NCBI RefSeq assembly: GCF_030657435.1
Contig: NZ_JAUTWS010000009.1
Span: forward strand, 155,123 to 219,122
Length of the DNA stretch: 64,000 nucleotides
Direction of reading: 5' to 3'
DNA from: Paracraurococcus lichenis
Lineage (GTDB): Bacteria > Pseudomonadota > Alphaproteobacteria > Acetobacterales > Acetobacteraceae
This document shows, piece by piece, positions 55,672-64,000 of the stretch. Position 1 is the stretch's first letter. Every line of letters starts with the position of its first letter. Below the pieces are notes generated by a model. The model made no database searches, was not told the origin of the DNA, and was given only the letters and a program-made list of their open reading frames with translations. Both the position numbers and the translations under genes were made by a program.

Positions 55672-56979
55672 ATGTCGGAGACGGGCGAAGGACAGGGCGG
55701 CTCGAAGCTCGCCATGGTGCTGCGGGTCACCAGCGGCAACTTCCTCGAGATGTTCGATTTCTTCCTCTTCGGCTTCTATGCGACGCAGATCGCCGCCGTC
55801 TTCTTCCCGGCGGGCAGCGAATTCGCCTCGCTGATGCTGACCTTCATGACCTTCGGCGCCGGCTTCCTGATGCGCCCGCTCGGCGCCGTCCTGCTCGGCG
55901 CCTATATCGACCGCATCGGCCGCCGCGCCGGGCTGATCGTCACGCTGCTGCTGATGGCCTTCGGCACGGTGCTGATCGCCTGCACCCCGGGCTATGCGAC
56001 GCTCGGCCTGCTCGCGCCGGTGCTGGTCCTGGTCGGTCGGCTGCTGCAGGGCTTCTCGGCCGGCGTCGAGCTTGGCGGCGTCTCGGTCTACCTCGCCGAG
56101 ATGGCGGCGCCGGGCAGGAAGGGCTTCTACGTCGCCTGGCAGTCCGGCAGCCAGCAGGTGGCGATCATGGCCGCCGCGGCGATCGGCTTCGCGCTGAACC
56201 GCGCCCTGCCGCCGGAGGCGATCGCGGCCTGGGGCTGGCGCGTGCCCTTCTTCATCGGCTGCCTGATCATCCCCGTGCTCTTCTACCTCCGCCGCTCGCT
56301 GGAGGAGACGCCGGAATTCCTCCGCCGCCAGCACCGCCCCTCGCTGCGGGAGGTAGTGGCATCGCTGGCGCGGGGCTGGCCCATCATGCTGCTCGGCATG
56401 CTGCTGGTCGCGATGACGACCATCTCCTTCTACACCATCACCGTCTATACCCCGACCTTCGGCAAGACGGTGCTGCACCTCTCGGATGCCGAGAGCCTGG
56501 CCGTCACCTTCTGCATCGGCCTGTCCAACCTGGTCTGGCTGCCGGTGATGGGCGCACTGTCGGACCGCGTCGGGCGGCGCCCGCTGCTGCTCGGCTTCTC
56601 CGCGCTGACGATGCTGACGGCCTATCCGGTGCTCGCCTGGCTGGTCGCGCATGCAAGCTTCGCCAACATGCTCCTCGCGCTGCTCTGGCTCTCCTTCCTC
56701 TATGGCAGCTACAACGGCGCGATGGTGGTGGCGCTGACCGAGGTGGTGCCGCCCGCGGTGCGCACGGCCGGCTTCTCGCTGGCCTATTCGCTCGCCACCG
56801 CGGTCTTCGGCGGCTTCACGCCGGCGGTCTCGACCTGGCTGATCCGGGAGACGGGCAACCGCGCCGCGCCGGGCTTCTGGCTGACGCTCGGCGGCGCTTG
56901 CGGCCTGCTGGCGACGCTGCTGATCTACCGGCGCGTCGCGGCGGAGACGCGCCTGCCGGCCGCGGGCAGGCCCGCCTGA
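55672..56979 (+). CDS. MFS carboxylate:proton symporter (MHS family, citrate/tricarballylate type)
   Basis: 435 residues from ATG 55672 with GGAGGCAGGGG upstream. Features of the metabolite:H+ symporter family: [82 protein letters not shown]. The [12 protein letters not shown] opening matches citrate/tricarballylate carriers (CitA/TcuC type) rather than ProP. It is 26 bp from a ModA-like binding protein gene, forming a likely operon. Confidence 0.88.
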   Translation: MSETGEGQGGSKLAMVLRVTSGNFLEMFDFFLFGFYATQIAAVFFPAGSEFASLMLTFMTFGAGFLMRPLGAVLLGAYIDRIGRRAGLIVTLLLMAFGTVLIACTPGYATLGLLAPVLVLVGRLLQGFSAGVELGGVSVYLAEMAAPGRKGFYVAWQSGSQQVAIMAAAAIGFALNRALPPEAIAAWGWRVPFFIGCLIIPVLFYLRRSLEETPEFLRRQHRPSLREVVASLARGWPIMLLGMLLVAMTTISFYTITVYTPTFGKTVLHLSDAESLAVTFCIGLSNLVWLPVMGALSDRVGRRPLLLGFSALTMLTAYPVLAWLVAHASFANMLLALLWLSFLYGSYNGAMVVALTEVVPPAVRTAGFSLAYSLATAVFGGFTPAVSTWLIRETGNRAAPGFWLTLGGACGLLATLLIYRRVAAETRLPAAGRPA

Positions 56980-57005
56980 CCGCGCGCGGGAGGAGGCACC
57001 GACTC

Positions 57006-57794
57006 ATGACACCCGCCCTGACCCGCCGCCATGCGCTGGCGGCCGGCGCCGCCACGCTCCTGCTCGCCCGGCGCGCCGCGGCGGCGGAGATCCGCATCGT
57101 CAGCTCCGGCGGCTTCGCCGCGGCCTACAAGGCGCTCGCGCCGGGCTTCGAGAAGGAGACCGGGCACAGCCTGGCCGCCGGCTGGGGCCCGTCCATGGGC
57201 CAGACGCCGCAGGCCGTGCCGGCGCGGCTGGCGCGCGGGGAGCCGATCGACGTCGTCATCATGGTGGGCTACGCGCTCGGCAAGCTCGTCGAGGAAGGCA
57301 AGGTGCTGGCCGACAGCCGCGCCGACCTCGCGCGCTCGGGCATCGGCGTGGCGGTGCGCGCGGGCGCGCCGCACCCGCGGATCGGCACGGTGGAGGAGCT
57401 GCGGCAGACGCTGCTGGCGGCGAAGTCCGTCGCCTATTCCGACAGCGCCAGCGGCGTCTATATCGAGCGAGAGATGCTGAAGCGCATGGGTATCGCCGAG
57501 CAATTGGCCGGCCGCGCGCGGATGATCCCGGCCGAGCCGGTGGGCGAGGTGGTGGCGCGCGGCGGCGCCGAGATCGGCTTCCAGCAGCTCAGCGAGCTGA
57601 AGCCGATCCACGGCATCGACATCCTCGGCCCGCTGCCGTCGGAGCTGCAGCAATACACGGTCTTCTCCGCCGGCGTGGTCGCGACGAGCCGCGAGCCGGA
57701 GGCGGCGCGGGCCCTGGTCCGCTACCTCGCCTCGCCAGAGGCCGCGCCGGCCATCCTCGAGAGCGGCATGGAGCCGCTGGCGAAGCCGCGCTGA
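57006..57794 (+). CDS. ModA-like periplasmic binding protein, orphan
   Basis: 262 residues, with GGAGGAGG before ATG 57006. The signal peptide MTPALTRRHALAAGAATLLLARRAAA contains a TRRHAL twin-arginine-like motif. The PBP-II fold of the molybdate-binding group is seen in IRIVSSGGFAAAYKALAPGFEKETGH, ARGEPIDVVIMVGYALGKLVEEGKV and SVAYSDSASGVYIEREMLKRMGIAEQL. No ABC permease or ATPase adjoins; instead it follows the citrate-type MFS gene. It may therefore bind a carboxylate or act as an extracytoplasmic accessory; the ligand is not known. Confidence 0.85.
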   Translation: MTPALTRRHALAAGAATLLLARRAAAAEIRIVSSGGFAAAYKALAPGFEKETGHSLAAGWGPSMGQTPQAVPARLARGEPIDVVIMVGYALGKLVEEGKVLADSRADLARSGIGVAVRAGAPHPRIGTVEELRQTLLAAKSVAYSDSASGVYIEREMLKRMGIAEQLAGRARMIPAEPVGEVVARGGAEIGFQQLSELKPIHGIDILGPLPSELQQYTVFSAGVVATSREPEAARALVRYLASPEAAPAILESGMEPLAKPR

Positions 57795-58243
57795 TCCGGG
57801 GCCGGCGCGCCGCCGCCGTCGGCCATGCAGGGCGGGCTGCCGCGGGCGCCGGCGACCGACGGGACGACCCGCCTCGGCACCCTGCCAGGCGGCGGCCTTG
57901 CCGAAGGCGGGCATGACCGGTGTTGACCCGCGGGACGGCGTGGTAACCGGTCCGATCTCGCGGCCCAGCCCAGAGGTGCGATGCCGTGGTCCGCGCCGGG
58001 CATGGTCCGCTGCGCGATCTCGCGTTGCCGCTCGGCAAGCGCTTCCGAGGCTCGACCGGCACGGCACCGGCGCCGGAACCCCGGCTGCCTGCCGGTCGCC
58101 AACCCGGCCCGCGGCGGCATGGCGTGCGATGCTCAGCCTTCGCATGGCCGGACCGCGCGGAGGCACCGCACCGATTGCCCGCAGGGAACCAGCAAAGCGA
58201 TAACGGGAGCGGGCAAGTTCGCCCGCTTTTTTGCGGTGGTTCC
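57795..58243. other. Leader region before the GGDEF-EAL gene
   Basis: This 449-bp gap has no coding-like frame. A possible -35 box TTGACC lies at 57923, but with no good -10. The last 80 bases form a structured RNA region: CACCGCA (58164-58170) pairs with TGCGGTG (58232-58238); TTGCCCGC (58175-58182) pairs with GCGGGCAA (58209-58216); GGAACCA (58185-58191) pairs with TGGTTCC (58237-58243). Some of these pairings exclude the terminator hairpin at 58209-58232. Confidence 0.6.
58209..58232 (+). terminator. Intrinsic terminator 11 bp before the GGDEF-EAL start codon
   Basis: The sequence GCGGGC-AAGTTC-GCCCGC is followed by six T residues (58227-58232), a classic rho-independent terminator on the plus strand. 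The upstream segment TTGCCCGC (58175-58182) is fully complementary to the left arm plus AA, so it could act as an antiterminator. The location only 11 bases ahead of ATG 58244 suggests attenuation of the downstream gene rather than simple termination. Confidence 0.75.
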
Positions 58244-61200
58244 ATGTCGTCCCTGCCCGCCCCGATGCTGCAGTTCGCGTCGCGCATCCATGCTTCCGTC
58301 TGGCGTGCAATCTGCGGTGCTGCGCTGGGTCTGACTCTCGCAATCAGCGCCGGCACCTATCTCCTGCAGCAGCGGGAGGCGGCGCTGCGCGATGCCGAGC
58401 GCGAGGTGCGCAATCTCTCCCTGGTGCTGGCGAGTTCGGTGGAAGGCAGCTTCCGCTCCGTCGAGCTGATGCAGATCGGCATAATCGAATGGCTCCGCGC
58501 CGAGGGCATCGACACGCCGGAGGCCTTCGCCGCGCGCCTGCCCAGCCGCGAGGTCTATGAGTCGTTGCGTGCCCGCGCCGCGGCGCTGCCGCAGATCGGG
58601 TCCGTCTTCGTGACCAATGCCCAGGGCAATGCCCTCGTCGGCAACAAATTCTGGCCGACGCCCACCATCGCGGTCTCCGATCGGGACTATTTCCGGGCCA
58701 TCGCCGAGGATCCCGGCCGCGACAGCTATCTGAGCATGCCGACGCGCAGCGCCGTCGACGGCACCTGGCACATCTACGTCGCGCGCCGCATCAGCGCGCC
58801 GGATGGCCGCTTCCTCGGCATCGTCAGTGCCACCATCGGCCTCGACCATTTCGAGCGCTTCTTCGGCAGCATCGCCCTCGGTCCGGCGAGTTCGATCGCG
58901 CTCAGCCACCGGGAGGGCGTGCTGCTCGCGCGGCATCCCCGGCTGGAGATGGTCACCGGCAATGCTGTTCCCCTCAGCACGCTCGCCCGGCGCTTCCCGC
59001 CGGGCGGACAGGGCATGTCTTTGCGGTCGTCGGGCGGGCTGGACGGCATCGAAAGGATCGTGGGCATCCAGGCCCTGGAGGCGCGCCCCTTGGTCGTGGT
59101 GACGACGCGCGTGACGGAGGACGTGCTCGCGCCCTGGCGCGCCGAGGCGCGGCGCCTTGTCGTCGCCGTGCTGCTGCTGGAAGGGCTGATCCTCGCTGGC
59201 GTGCTGCTGCTGAACCGGCAGGCGCGGCACCGGGCGGCGCTGCGGCGCCTGCAGGAATCCCGCGCCGAAGCCGATGCGGCCGCGGCCCTGGCGGTCGAGC
59301 GCGAGCGCGCGGCCCGCGCCGAGGCGGAGGCGCGGCTCGCGGTCGCGGATGAGCGCGAGCGCGCCGCCTCTGCGCTGGCCGAGCGCGACGGGGCGCTGCG
59401 TGCCATCTTCGAGAACGGGACGGCGGGCATCGCCGAACTCGACCTCGCCTCCGGCCGCTTCCTCCGCGTCAACCGTCGCTACTGCGAGATCGTCGGCCGC
59501 GGCGAGGCGGAGCTGCTCGGCGGCCTCACTCCGGCCGATATCGTGCCCCCCGACGACTGCGAGGCGGGCCGGCAGCGCTGGCGCAACATCTCAGCCGGCG
59601 GCGACGCACGGGATACGGAGAAGCGGTACCTGCATCCGGACGGTACGGTGACCTGGGCGCGGCTCAGCGTCGCCGTCTCCGCGCGCGACGGGAATGGCCT
59701 TCCGGTGCGTTGCGTTGTCATCGTGCAGGACGTGACCGAGAGCCGCGCGGCGGTGGAGCGGTTGCGGGAGAGCGAGGCGCAACTGCGCATGGGCCAGGAG
59801 GTCGGGCGCATCGGCACCTTCAGCCGCGACCTGGCCACCGGCGCCCTCCACTGCAACCAGCATTCGCGGGCGCAGTTCGGCCTGCCCGCCGGCGACGCGC
59901 CCGTGACCGCCGAGGTCTGGATGGCCACCGTCCACCAGGAGGACCGGCCGCGGCTGATGGCACGGATCGCCGACGCGATCGCCCGCCGCGACCCGGAGGT
60001 GGCCTGCGACTACCGCATCCTCCGCCGTCCCGACGGCAGCCCGCGCCATGTCGAGATGCGCGCCCGCTACCACTTCGATGCCGAGGGAAGGCCCGTGAGC
60101 TCCACGGGGGTCGTCATCGACGTCAGCGAGCGCCACGAGGCGGAGGAACGCCTGCGCGAGAGCGAGGCGCTGCTGCGCCTCGGCATGGAGGTCGGCCGGA
60201 TCGGCACCTACCGGCACGACTTCGCCACGGGGGAACTCCGCTGCGGCGCCGAGACGCGGGCCATGCTCGGGCTGCCCGCGGGCGAGGCGCCCATCACGAA
60301 CGAGGAGTGGTCCTCCGTCGTGCCGCCCGAGGACCAGGAGCATGTCCGGGCGGAGCTCGCGGCGGTGCTGGCGCGCCGCGGCCCCGAATGGGCCGTCATC
60401 CACCGGGTCCGCAATGCCGATGGTGGGATCCGGTACCTCGAGGCCCGCGCCCGCATCGCCTACGATGCCGAAGGGCACCCGCTGACTGCGCTCGGCGTCG
60501 CCATCGATGTGACGGAGAGCCGCGTGGCGGCGGAGCGGCTGCGCGCCAGCGAGGCATTGCTGCGCCTCGGCATGGAGATCGGCCGGATCGGCAGCTTCCG
60601 GCGCGACTACGTCGCGGAGCTGATCGATTTCGACCCGGAGGCGAAGGCCATGTTCGGGCTGCCCGCGGGCGAGGCGCCGATCCCGACGGCGGAGTGGCTC
60701 GCCGTGGTGCTGCCCGAGGATCGGGACCGGCTGCGCGCCGATGTCGCCGCGATCCTGGCGCGCCGTGAGCCCGAGGGCGCCGTCGACTACCGCATTCGCG
60801 ACGCGGCACAGGGCGGCATCCGCCACGTCGAGGCGCGCTTCCGGTTCGAACACGACGCGGAGGGACGCCCCTTGCGCTCGATCGGCGTCGTCATCGATGT
60901 CACCGAACGGCGCGAGGCCGAGGCGCGCATCGCTCACATCGCCCAGCACGACGCCCTCACCGGCCTGCCCAACCGCATGCTGTTCCGCCAGCGCCTCGAG
61001 GATGCCATCGCCCGGGCCCGCCGTGGCGAGGGCTTCGCCGTGCTCTGCCTCGACCTCGACCGCTTCAAGGAAGTCAACGACACCCTCGGCCACCCGACCG
61101 GCGACGCCCTGCTGCGCGCCGTCACCACCCGTCTCAAGGCCGAGTTGCGCGAAACCGATACCCTCGCCCGGCTCGGTGGCGACGAGTTCGCCGTCATCCA

Positions 61201-62239
61201 GGCCAGCGTCGATCAGCCGCGCGATGCCACCGCCCTCGCCCGCCGCCTGGTCGAGACCATCGCCGTCCCCTTCGAGCTCGACGGCCACCAGATCGTGGTC
61301 GGCACCAGCGTCGGCATCGCGGTCGCGCCGCAGGACGGGTTCGACGCCGATGCCCTGCTCAAGGGTGCGGACATGGCGCTCTACCGCGCCAAGGCCGAGG
61401 GGCGTGGGCGCTGGCGCTTCTTCGAGCCCGAGATGGACGCCCGCATGCAACTGCGCCGCGCCCTCGAGATGGATCTGCGCCGCGCCCTCGCCATGGGCGA
61501 GTTCGAGCTGTTCTACCAGCCCATCATGGACGTCGCCTCGCGCCGGGTCAGCGGCTTCGAGGCGCTGATCCGCTGGCGTCACCCCGAGCGCGGCCTGGTG
61601 CCGCCGGATGCCTTCATCCCACTCGCCGAGGAGATCGGCCTCATCGTCCCGATCGGCGAGTGGGTCCTCGTTCAGGCCTGCCGGCAGGCGGTGTCCTGGC
61701 CGGGCGCGCCGAAGGTGGCGGTCAATCTCTCGCCCGCCCAGTTCGCCAGCCGCGGCCTGGTGGACGCGGTGGCGGCGGCGCTGGAGGTCTCTGGCCTCGA
61801 GGCGGGACGTCTGGAGCTCGAGATCACCGAGACGGTGATGCTGCAGGACACCGAGGCGACGCTCGCCACCCTGCACCGGCTGAAAGCCTTGGGCGTTCGC
61901 ATCGCCATGGACGATTTCGGCACCGGCTATTCCTCGCTCAGCTACCTCCAGCGCTTCCCCTTCGACAAGGTCAAGATCGACCGCAGCTTCACCCGCGAGC
62001 TCGACAAGTCGCGCCAGAGCAATGCCATCGTGCGCGCGGTGACCGACCTCTGCCTCGGGCTCGACATGACCACCACGGCCGAGGGCGTCGAGACCGAGGA
62101 ACAGTTCGGGGCATTGCTGCGCAAGGGCTGCCAGGAGGCGCAGGGCTACCTGTTCAGCCGGCCATGCCCGGCCGGCGAGGTGCCTGGCCTGCTCGACCGG
62201 CTGGCGCGCGACGCCAGGGTCGAACCCGCGGCGGAGTAG
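58244..62239 (+). CDS. Membrane-bound PAS-GGDEF-EAL cyclic-di-GMP enzyme
   Basis: 1331 residues from ATG 58244. Membrane segments at about 22-42 and 303-323 flank a periplasmic sensor (Cache-like; [23 protein letters not shown]). A coiled stretch (330-380) is followed by four PAS domains starting near 380, 506, 636 and 765; the last three are near-repeats sharing RIGTF/RIGTY...GLPAGxAP. The GGDEF domain (about 897-1055) has an intact GGDEF motif and an RETD inhibitory site five residues ahead. The EAL domain (from about 1067) has EALIRW and [13 protein letters not shown]. Both synthesis and hydrolysis of c-di-GMP look possible. A terminator-bearing leader precedes it. Confidence 0.93.
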   Translation: MSSLPAPMLQFASRIHASVWRAICGAALGLTLAISAGTYLLQQREAALRDAEREVRNLSLVLASSVEGSFRSVELMQIGIIEWLRAEGIDTPEAFAARLPSREVYESLRARAAALPQIGSVFVTNAQGNALVGNKFWPTPTIAVSDRDYFRAIAEDPGRDSYLSMPTRSAVDGTWHIYVARRISAPDGRFLGIVSATIGLDHFERFFGSIALGPASSIALSHREGVLLARHPRLEMVTGNAVPLSTLARRFPPGGQGMSLRSSGGLDGIERIVGIQALEARPLVVVTTRVTEDVLAPWRAEARRLVVAVLLLEGLILAGVLLLNRQARHRAALRRLQESRAEADAAAALAVERERAARAEAEARLAVADERERAASALAERDGALRAIFENGTAGIAELDLASGRFLRVNRRYCEIVGRGEAELLGGLTPADIVPPDDCEAGRQRWRNISAGGDARDTEKRYLHPDGTVTWARLSVAVSARDGNGLPVRCVVIVQDVTESRAAVERLRESEAQLRMGQEVGRIGTFSRDLATGALHCNQHSRAQFGLPAGDAPVTAEVWMATVHQEDRPRLMARIADAIARRDPEVACDYRILRRPDGSPRHVEMRARYHFDAEGRPVSSTGVVIDVSERHEAEERLRESEALLRLGMEVGRIGTYRHDFATGELRCGAETRAMLGLPAGEAPITNEEWSSVVPPEDQEHVRAELAAVLARRGPEWAVIHRVRNADGGIRYLEARARIAYDAEGHPLTALGVAIDVTESRVAAERLRASEALLRLGMEIGRIGSFRRDYVAELIDFDPEAKAMFGLPAGEAPIPTAEWLAVVLPEDRDRLRADVAAILARREPEGAVDYRIRDAAQGGIRHVEARFRFEHDAEGRPLRSIGVVIDVTERREAEARIAHIAQHDALTGLPNRMLFRQRLEDAIARARRGEGFAVLCLDLDRFKEVNDTLGHPTGDALLRAVTTRLKAELRETDTLARLGGDEFAVIQASVDQPRDATALARRLVETIAVPFELDGHQIVVGTSVGIAVAPQDGFDADALLKGADMALYRAKAEGRGRWRFFEPEMDARMQLRRALEMDLRRALAMGEFELFYQPIMDVASRRVSGFEALIRWRHPERGLVPPDAFIPLAEEIGLIVPIGEWVLVQACRQAVSWPGAPKVAVNLSPAQFASRGLVDAVAAALEVSGLEAGRLELEITETVMLQDTEATLATLHRLKALGVRIAMDDFGTGYSSLSYLQRFPFDKVKIDRSFTRELDKSRQSNAIVRAVTDLCLGLDMTTTAEGVETEEQFGALLRKGCQEAQGYLFSRPCPAGEVPGLLDRLARDARVEPAAE

Positions 62240-62496
62240 ACGGCGACGCGGCAGGACATCGAATTGCGCGGCGGTGGTCGGCATGGCTCGGCGAAGGGCA
62301 CCGCCGCCGCGCCCCGGCAGAGACGTTTCGCGGGCTGGCATCCGGGCGCGTGATCTTGCCGAGCCGCCAGCCGCGCAAGAGAGGCAGGTCCGTCATCCTC
62401 GGCCTTGCCGCCACGCGCGCGACGCCGCAGGCAGCAGAGCGGCAACAGGCACCGTCAGCCGCGCGTCCCGTGGCAGCGCCGCGACGCGGGGCCATG

Positions 62497-63375
62497 TCAC
62501 GCGTCACCGGCGTCACGCGCCGCAAGCTGGCCGATGGCGGACCAGTCGAGCTGGTCGCCGCCATGCGCCAGCAGGCTGAGGAAGCGGTCGCGGAGCAGGC
62601 TGGCCAGGGGAAGCGGCACGCGCAGCGCCTCCCCCGCCGCCAGGGCCAGGCGGATATCCTTCTGGCCGAGCGGTGCCGCGAAGCCGGCCGGCTGGAATTG
62701 CCGCCGGGCGATCAGCCCGCCATAGGTGCGCACCACCGGCGCGCCGAACAGGGTGCCCGTGAGGATCTCGAGGTAGCGTTCCCGGTCCACGCCGCCCTTG
62801 GCGACGAGCGCCATGGCCTCGCCCAGTGCCTCGATGATGGAGGCGATCAGGAAATTGCCGCTCAGCTTCACCAGATTGGCGGCAGGGGGGGCCTCCGCGA
62901 CGGTGAAGACCGCCTTGCCGATGGCCTCGAGCAGAGGCCTCGCCGCCTCGATCGCTTCGTCGTCGCCGGCGGCGAGGACGAAGAGCTCCCGCCTGGCGGC
63001 CGCGTCCGGCCGGCCGAACACGGGTGCGGAGACGAAGCGCTGGCCTGCTGCCGCGTGGGCTGCCGTCAGACGCTCGGACAGGGCGACGCTGATCGTGCTG
63101 GAGGAGATGTGGAGAGCGCCCGGCGGGAGGCTCGCCAGCAGGCCGGCCTCGCCCTGGGTGACGGCCTCGACCGCGGCGTCGTCGGCCAGCATCGTGACGA
63201 CGGCATCGCCGCGGCAGGCGCCGGCGAGATCAGCGGCGGCCTGCGCGCCCTCGGCGACCAGGGGCTCGGCCTTTGCCGGGGTGCGATTGTAGACCGTGAC
63301 CGCGTGCCCTGCCTTCAGCAGGTTCGCCGCCATGCCGGAACCCATATTGCCGAGCCCGATGAAACCGACCCTCAT
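62497..63375 (-). CDS. 3-hydroxyisobutyrate dehydrogenase-like oxidoreductase
   Basis: 292 residues from ATG 63375 with GAGGAGGG upstream. The N-terminus MRVGFIGLGNMGSGMAANLLKAGHAVTVYNRTPAKAEPL is the NADP/NAD-binding domain of the beta-hydroxyacid dehydrogenase family. The substrate segment HISSSTISVALSERL and the catalytic lysine in LVKLSGNFLIASIIEALGEAMAL are intact, as is the C-terminal GQKDIRLALAAGEALRVPLPLASLLRDRF. It could act on 3-hydroxyisobutyrate, tartronate semialdehyde, glyoxylate or a related compound. It is convergent with the GGDEF-EAL gene. Confidence 0.9.
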   Translation of the reverse strand: MRVGFIGLGNMGSGMAANLLKAGHAVTVYNRTPAKAEPLVAEGAQAAADLAGACRGDAVVTMLADDAAVEAVTQGEAGLLASLPPGALHISSSTISVALSERLTAAHAAAGQRFVSAPVFGRPDAAARRELFVLAAGDDEAIEAARPLLEAIGKAVFTVAEAPPAANLVKLSGNFLIASIIEALGEAMALVAKGGVDRERYLEILTGTLFGAPVVRTYGGLIARRQFQPAGFAAPLGQKDIRLALAAGEALRVPLPLASLLRDRFLSLLAHGGDQLDWSAIGQLAARDAGDA

Positions 63376-64000
63376 GATTGCCGCCCTCCTCTGCTGTTGA
63401 CGCGACTGGCCTTCGCCGGCCCGGACATGGCCGCCGACGCCCCGGCAGGTCGCCGGCATCGCGCCGGAGCGCCGCGCCCGCCTGGCAGAACGCGGAGGCC
63501 ATGGTCCTGGCCTTCCCGCGGTCATGCAAACGGACGGCGGCGGCGCGGCAGTTCGGACGACAGGCGGTGTGGGGTCCGATCCGGGTCCGACATGGCACTG
63601 GCCGCCGGCGACGCGCGGCAATCGGGCAGGGGGACATGCGCGGGCCCGCTCCGCGGGCTGAGCGGCCGATGGCGATCGGCCTTCGGCCGGGCTGCCGGCC
63701 CGCTGGCAGGGGCAGGCCGGCGGCGTTGCTGCACCGCGCTCCGCGGCCTTGCGGTTCGGGCTGGATGTCGTGCGCCGGAGATGAACCCCTGCGGAAAGGG
63801 ACGGGGCCCCGTGCACGGAGGATCGCGGTCCGTCACCGGCGGCCGCGGCGCCGCAGCGCTGCCCCTGCCGGCCGCGCCAGCCACCGAGGTCGCCTGGCCG
63901 GCGCCGCTCGCCGCCGCTGGCATGTCCACACGGCACAGGCGGATGTGCTCCGCAGCTCCTCGCTCTGCGCCTGCTTTCCGTTGATCCGGCGGCTGGCTGG
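63376..64000. other. Right-end region without a recognised gene
   Basis: 625 bp follow the dehydrogenase start to the end of the window. Frames on both strands are open but low-complexity and Arg/Pro/Ala-rich, with no protein motif. Several GC hairpins are present (GGGCCCGCTCCGCGGGCTGAGCGGCC around 63640-63665). A gene continuing beyond the window cannot be excluded. Confidence 0.4.

Noticed and set aside
58164..58243. Known c-di-GMP riboswitch upstream of the GGDEF-EAL gene
   Set aside because: I looked for the conserved c-di-GMP-I and -II core sequences and did not find them; the element is reported as an unclassified attenuator instead.
59591..62341. A minus-strand open frame of 916 codons opposite the GGDEF-EAL gene
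   Set aside because: It is the reverse-strand shadow of a gene with clear PAS, GGDEF and EAL motifs; the translation has no recognisable domain.
63522..63929. Minus-strand frame in the right-end region
   Set aside because: Low-complexity Arg/Pro/Ala translation with no start signal or motif; probably non-coding.

Overview
The window is very GC-rich, densely coded chromosomal DNA. Its gene content points to an alphaproteobacterium, most likely Acetobacteraceae and Roseomonas-like. The evidence is pckA beside a ChvI/ChvG two-component pair, a SAM-II-type riboswitch in front of metZ, a metX/metW cluster, an IMPase-type hisN, and a chorismate mutase-hisC-tyrA operon. The organism call is inference; no rRNA or tRNA gene, phage, insertion sequence, CRISPR array or defence island was seen.

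Layout. 1-5.2 kb: the edge of a polysaccharide locus (a truncated GT2 glycosyltransferase, a RgpF-like protein), an M17 aminopeptidase and a MarR regulator. 5.2-13.3 kb: a leftward block with hisN, the yejABEF peptide importer (interrupted by a cluster of palindromes), a small membrane protein and a 2-hydroxyacid dehydrogenase. 13.3-18.9 kb: prephenate dehydratase, a membrane protein with an EEP-family hydrolase, small proteins and pckA. 19.3-24.3 kb: chvI, an opposing beta-barrel porin, chvG and a second hydroxyacid dehydrogenase, followed by three tandem 63-bp repeats. 24.5-28.9 kb: a TrmH-type RNA methyltransferase and an Mla-type lipid transporter. 29.0-34.7 kb: a complete five-gene peptide/opine ABC importer. 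34.8-38.0 kb: apaG, a LysE relic, metZ behind its riboswitch, and a Bug-type binding protein. 38.0-42.1 kb: a periplasmic GMC dehydrogenase operon with a di-haem cytochrome c. 42.3-48.5 kb: a Crp/Fnr regulator, a response regulator, ribF, MaoC, M20 peptidase, RMF-like, SDR and small proteins. 48.6-53.9 kb: metX-ankyrin-metW facing chorismate mutase-hisC-tyrA. 53.9-63.4 kb: two MFS transporters, a ModA-like binding protein, a 1331-residue PAS-GGDEF-EAL protein behind a structured leader, and a beta-hydroxyacid dehydrogenase.

How the genes work together. Methionine synthesis recurs: metX/metW make acylhomoserine and metZ sulfhydrylates it, with SAM feedback at metZ. Aromatic amino acid synthesis is split between pheA at 13 kb and the chorismate mutase-hisC-tyrA operon at 51-54 kb; the two hisC/hisN-type enzymes also serve histidine. 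Uptake of peptides and carboxylates is the other theme (Yej, the Dpp-type importer, two MFS carriers, two orphan binding proteins).

Most of the window is ordinary core genome. The most unusual material is non-coding: a leader before the GGDEF-EAL gene with mutually exclusive hairpins and an intrinsic terminator, a SAM-II-like element with a 44-nt insertion, two families of intergenic repeats, and a LysE transporter gene reduced to its two ends by an in-frame deletion. I did not find a convincing new multi-gene system.
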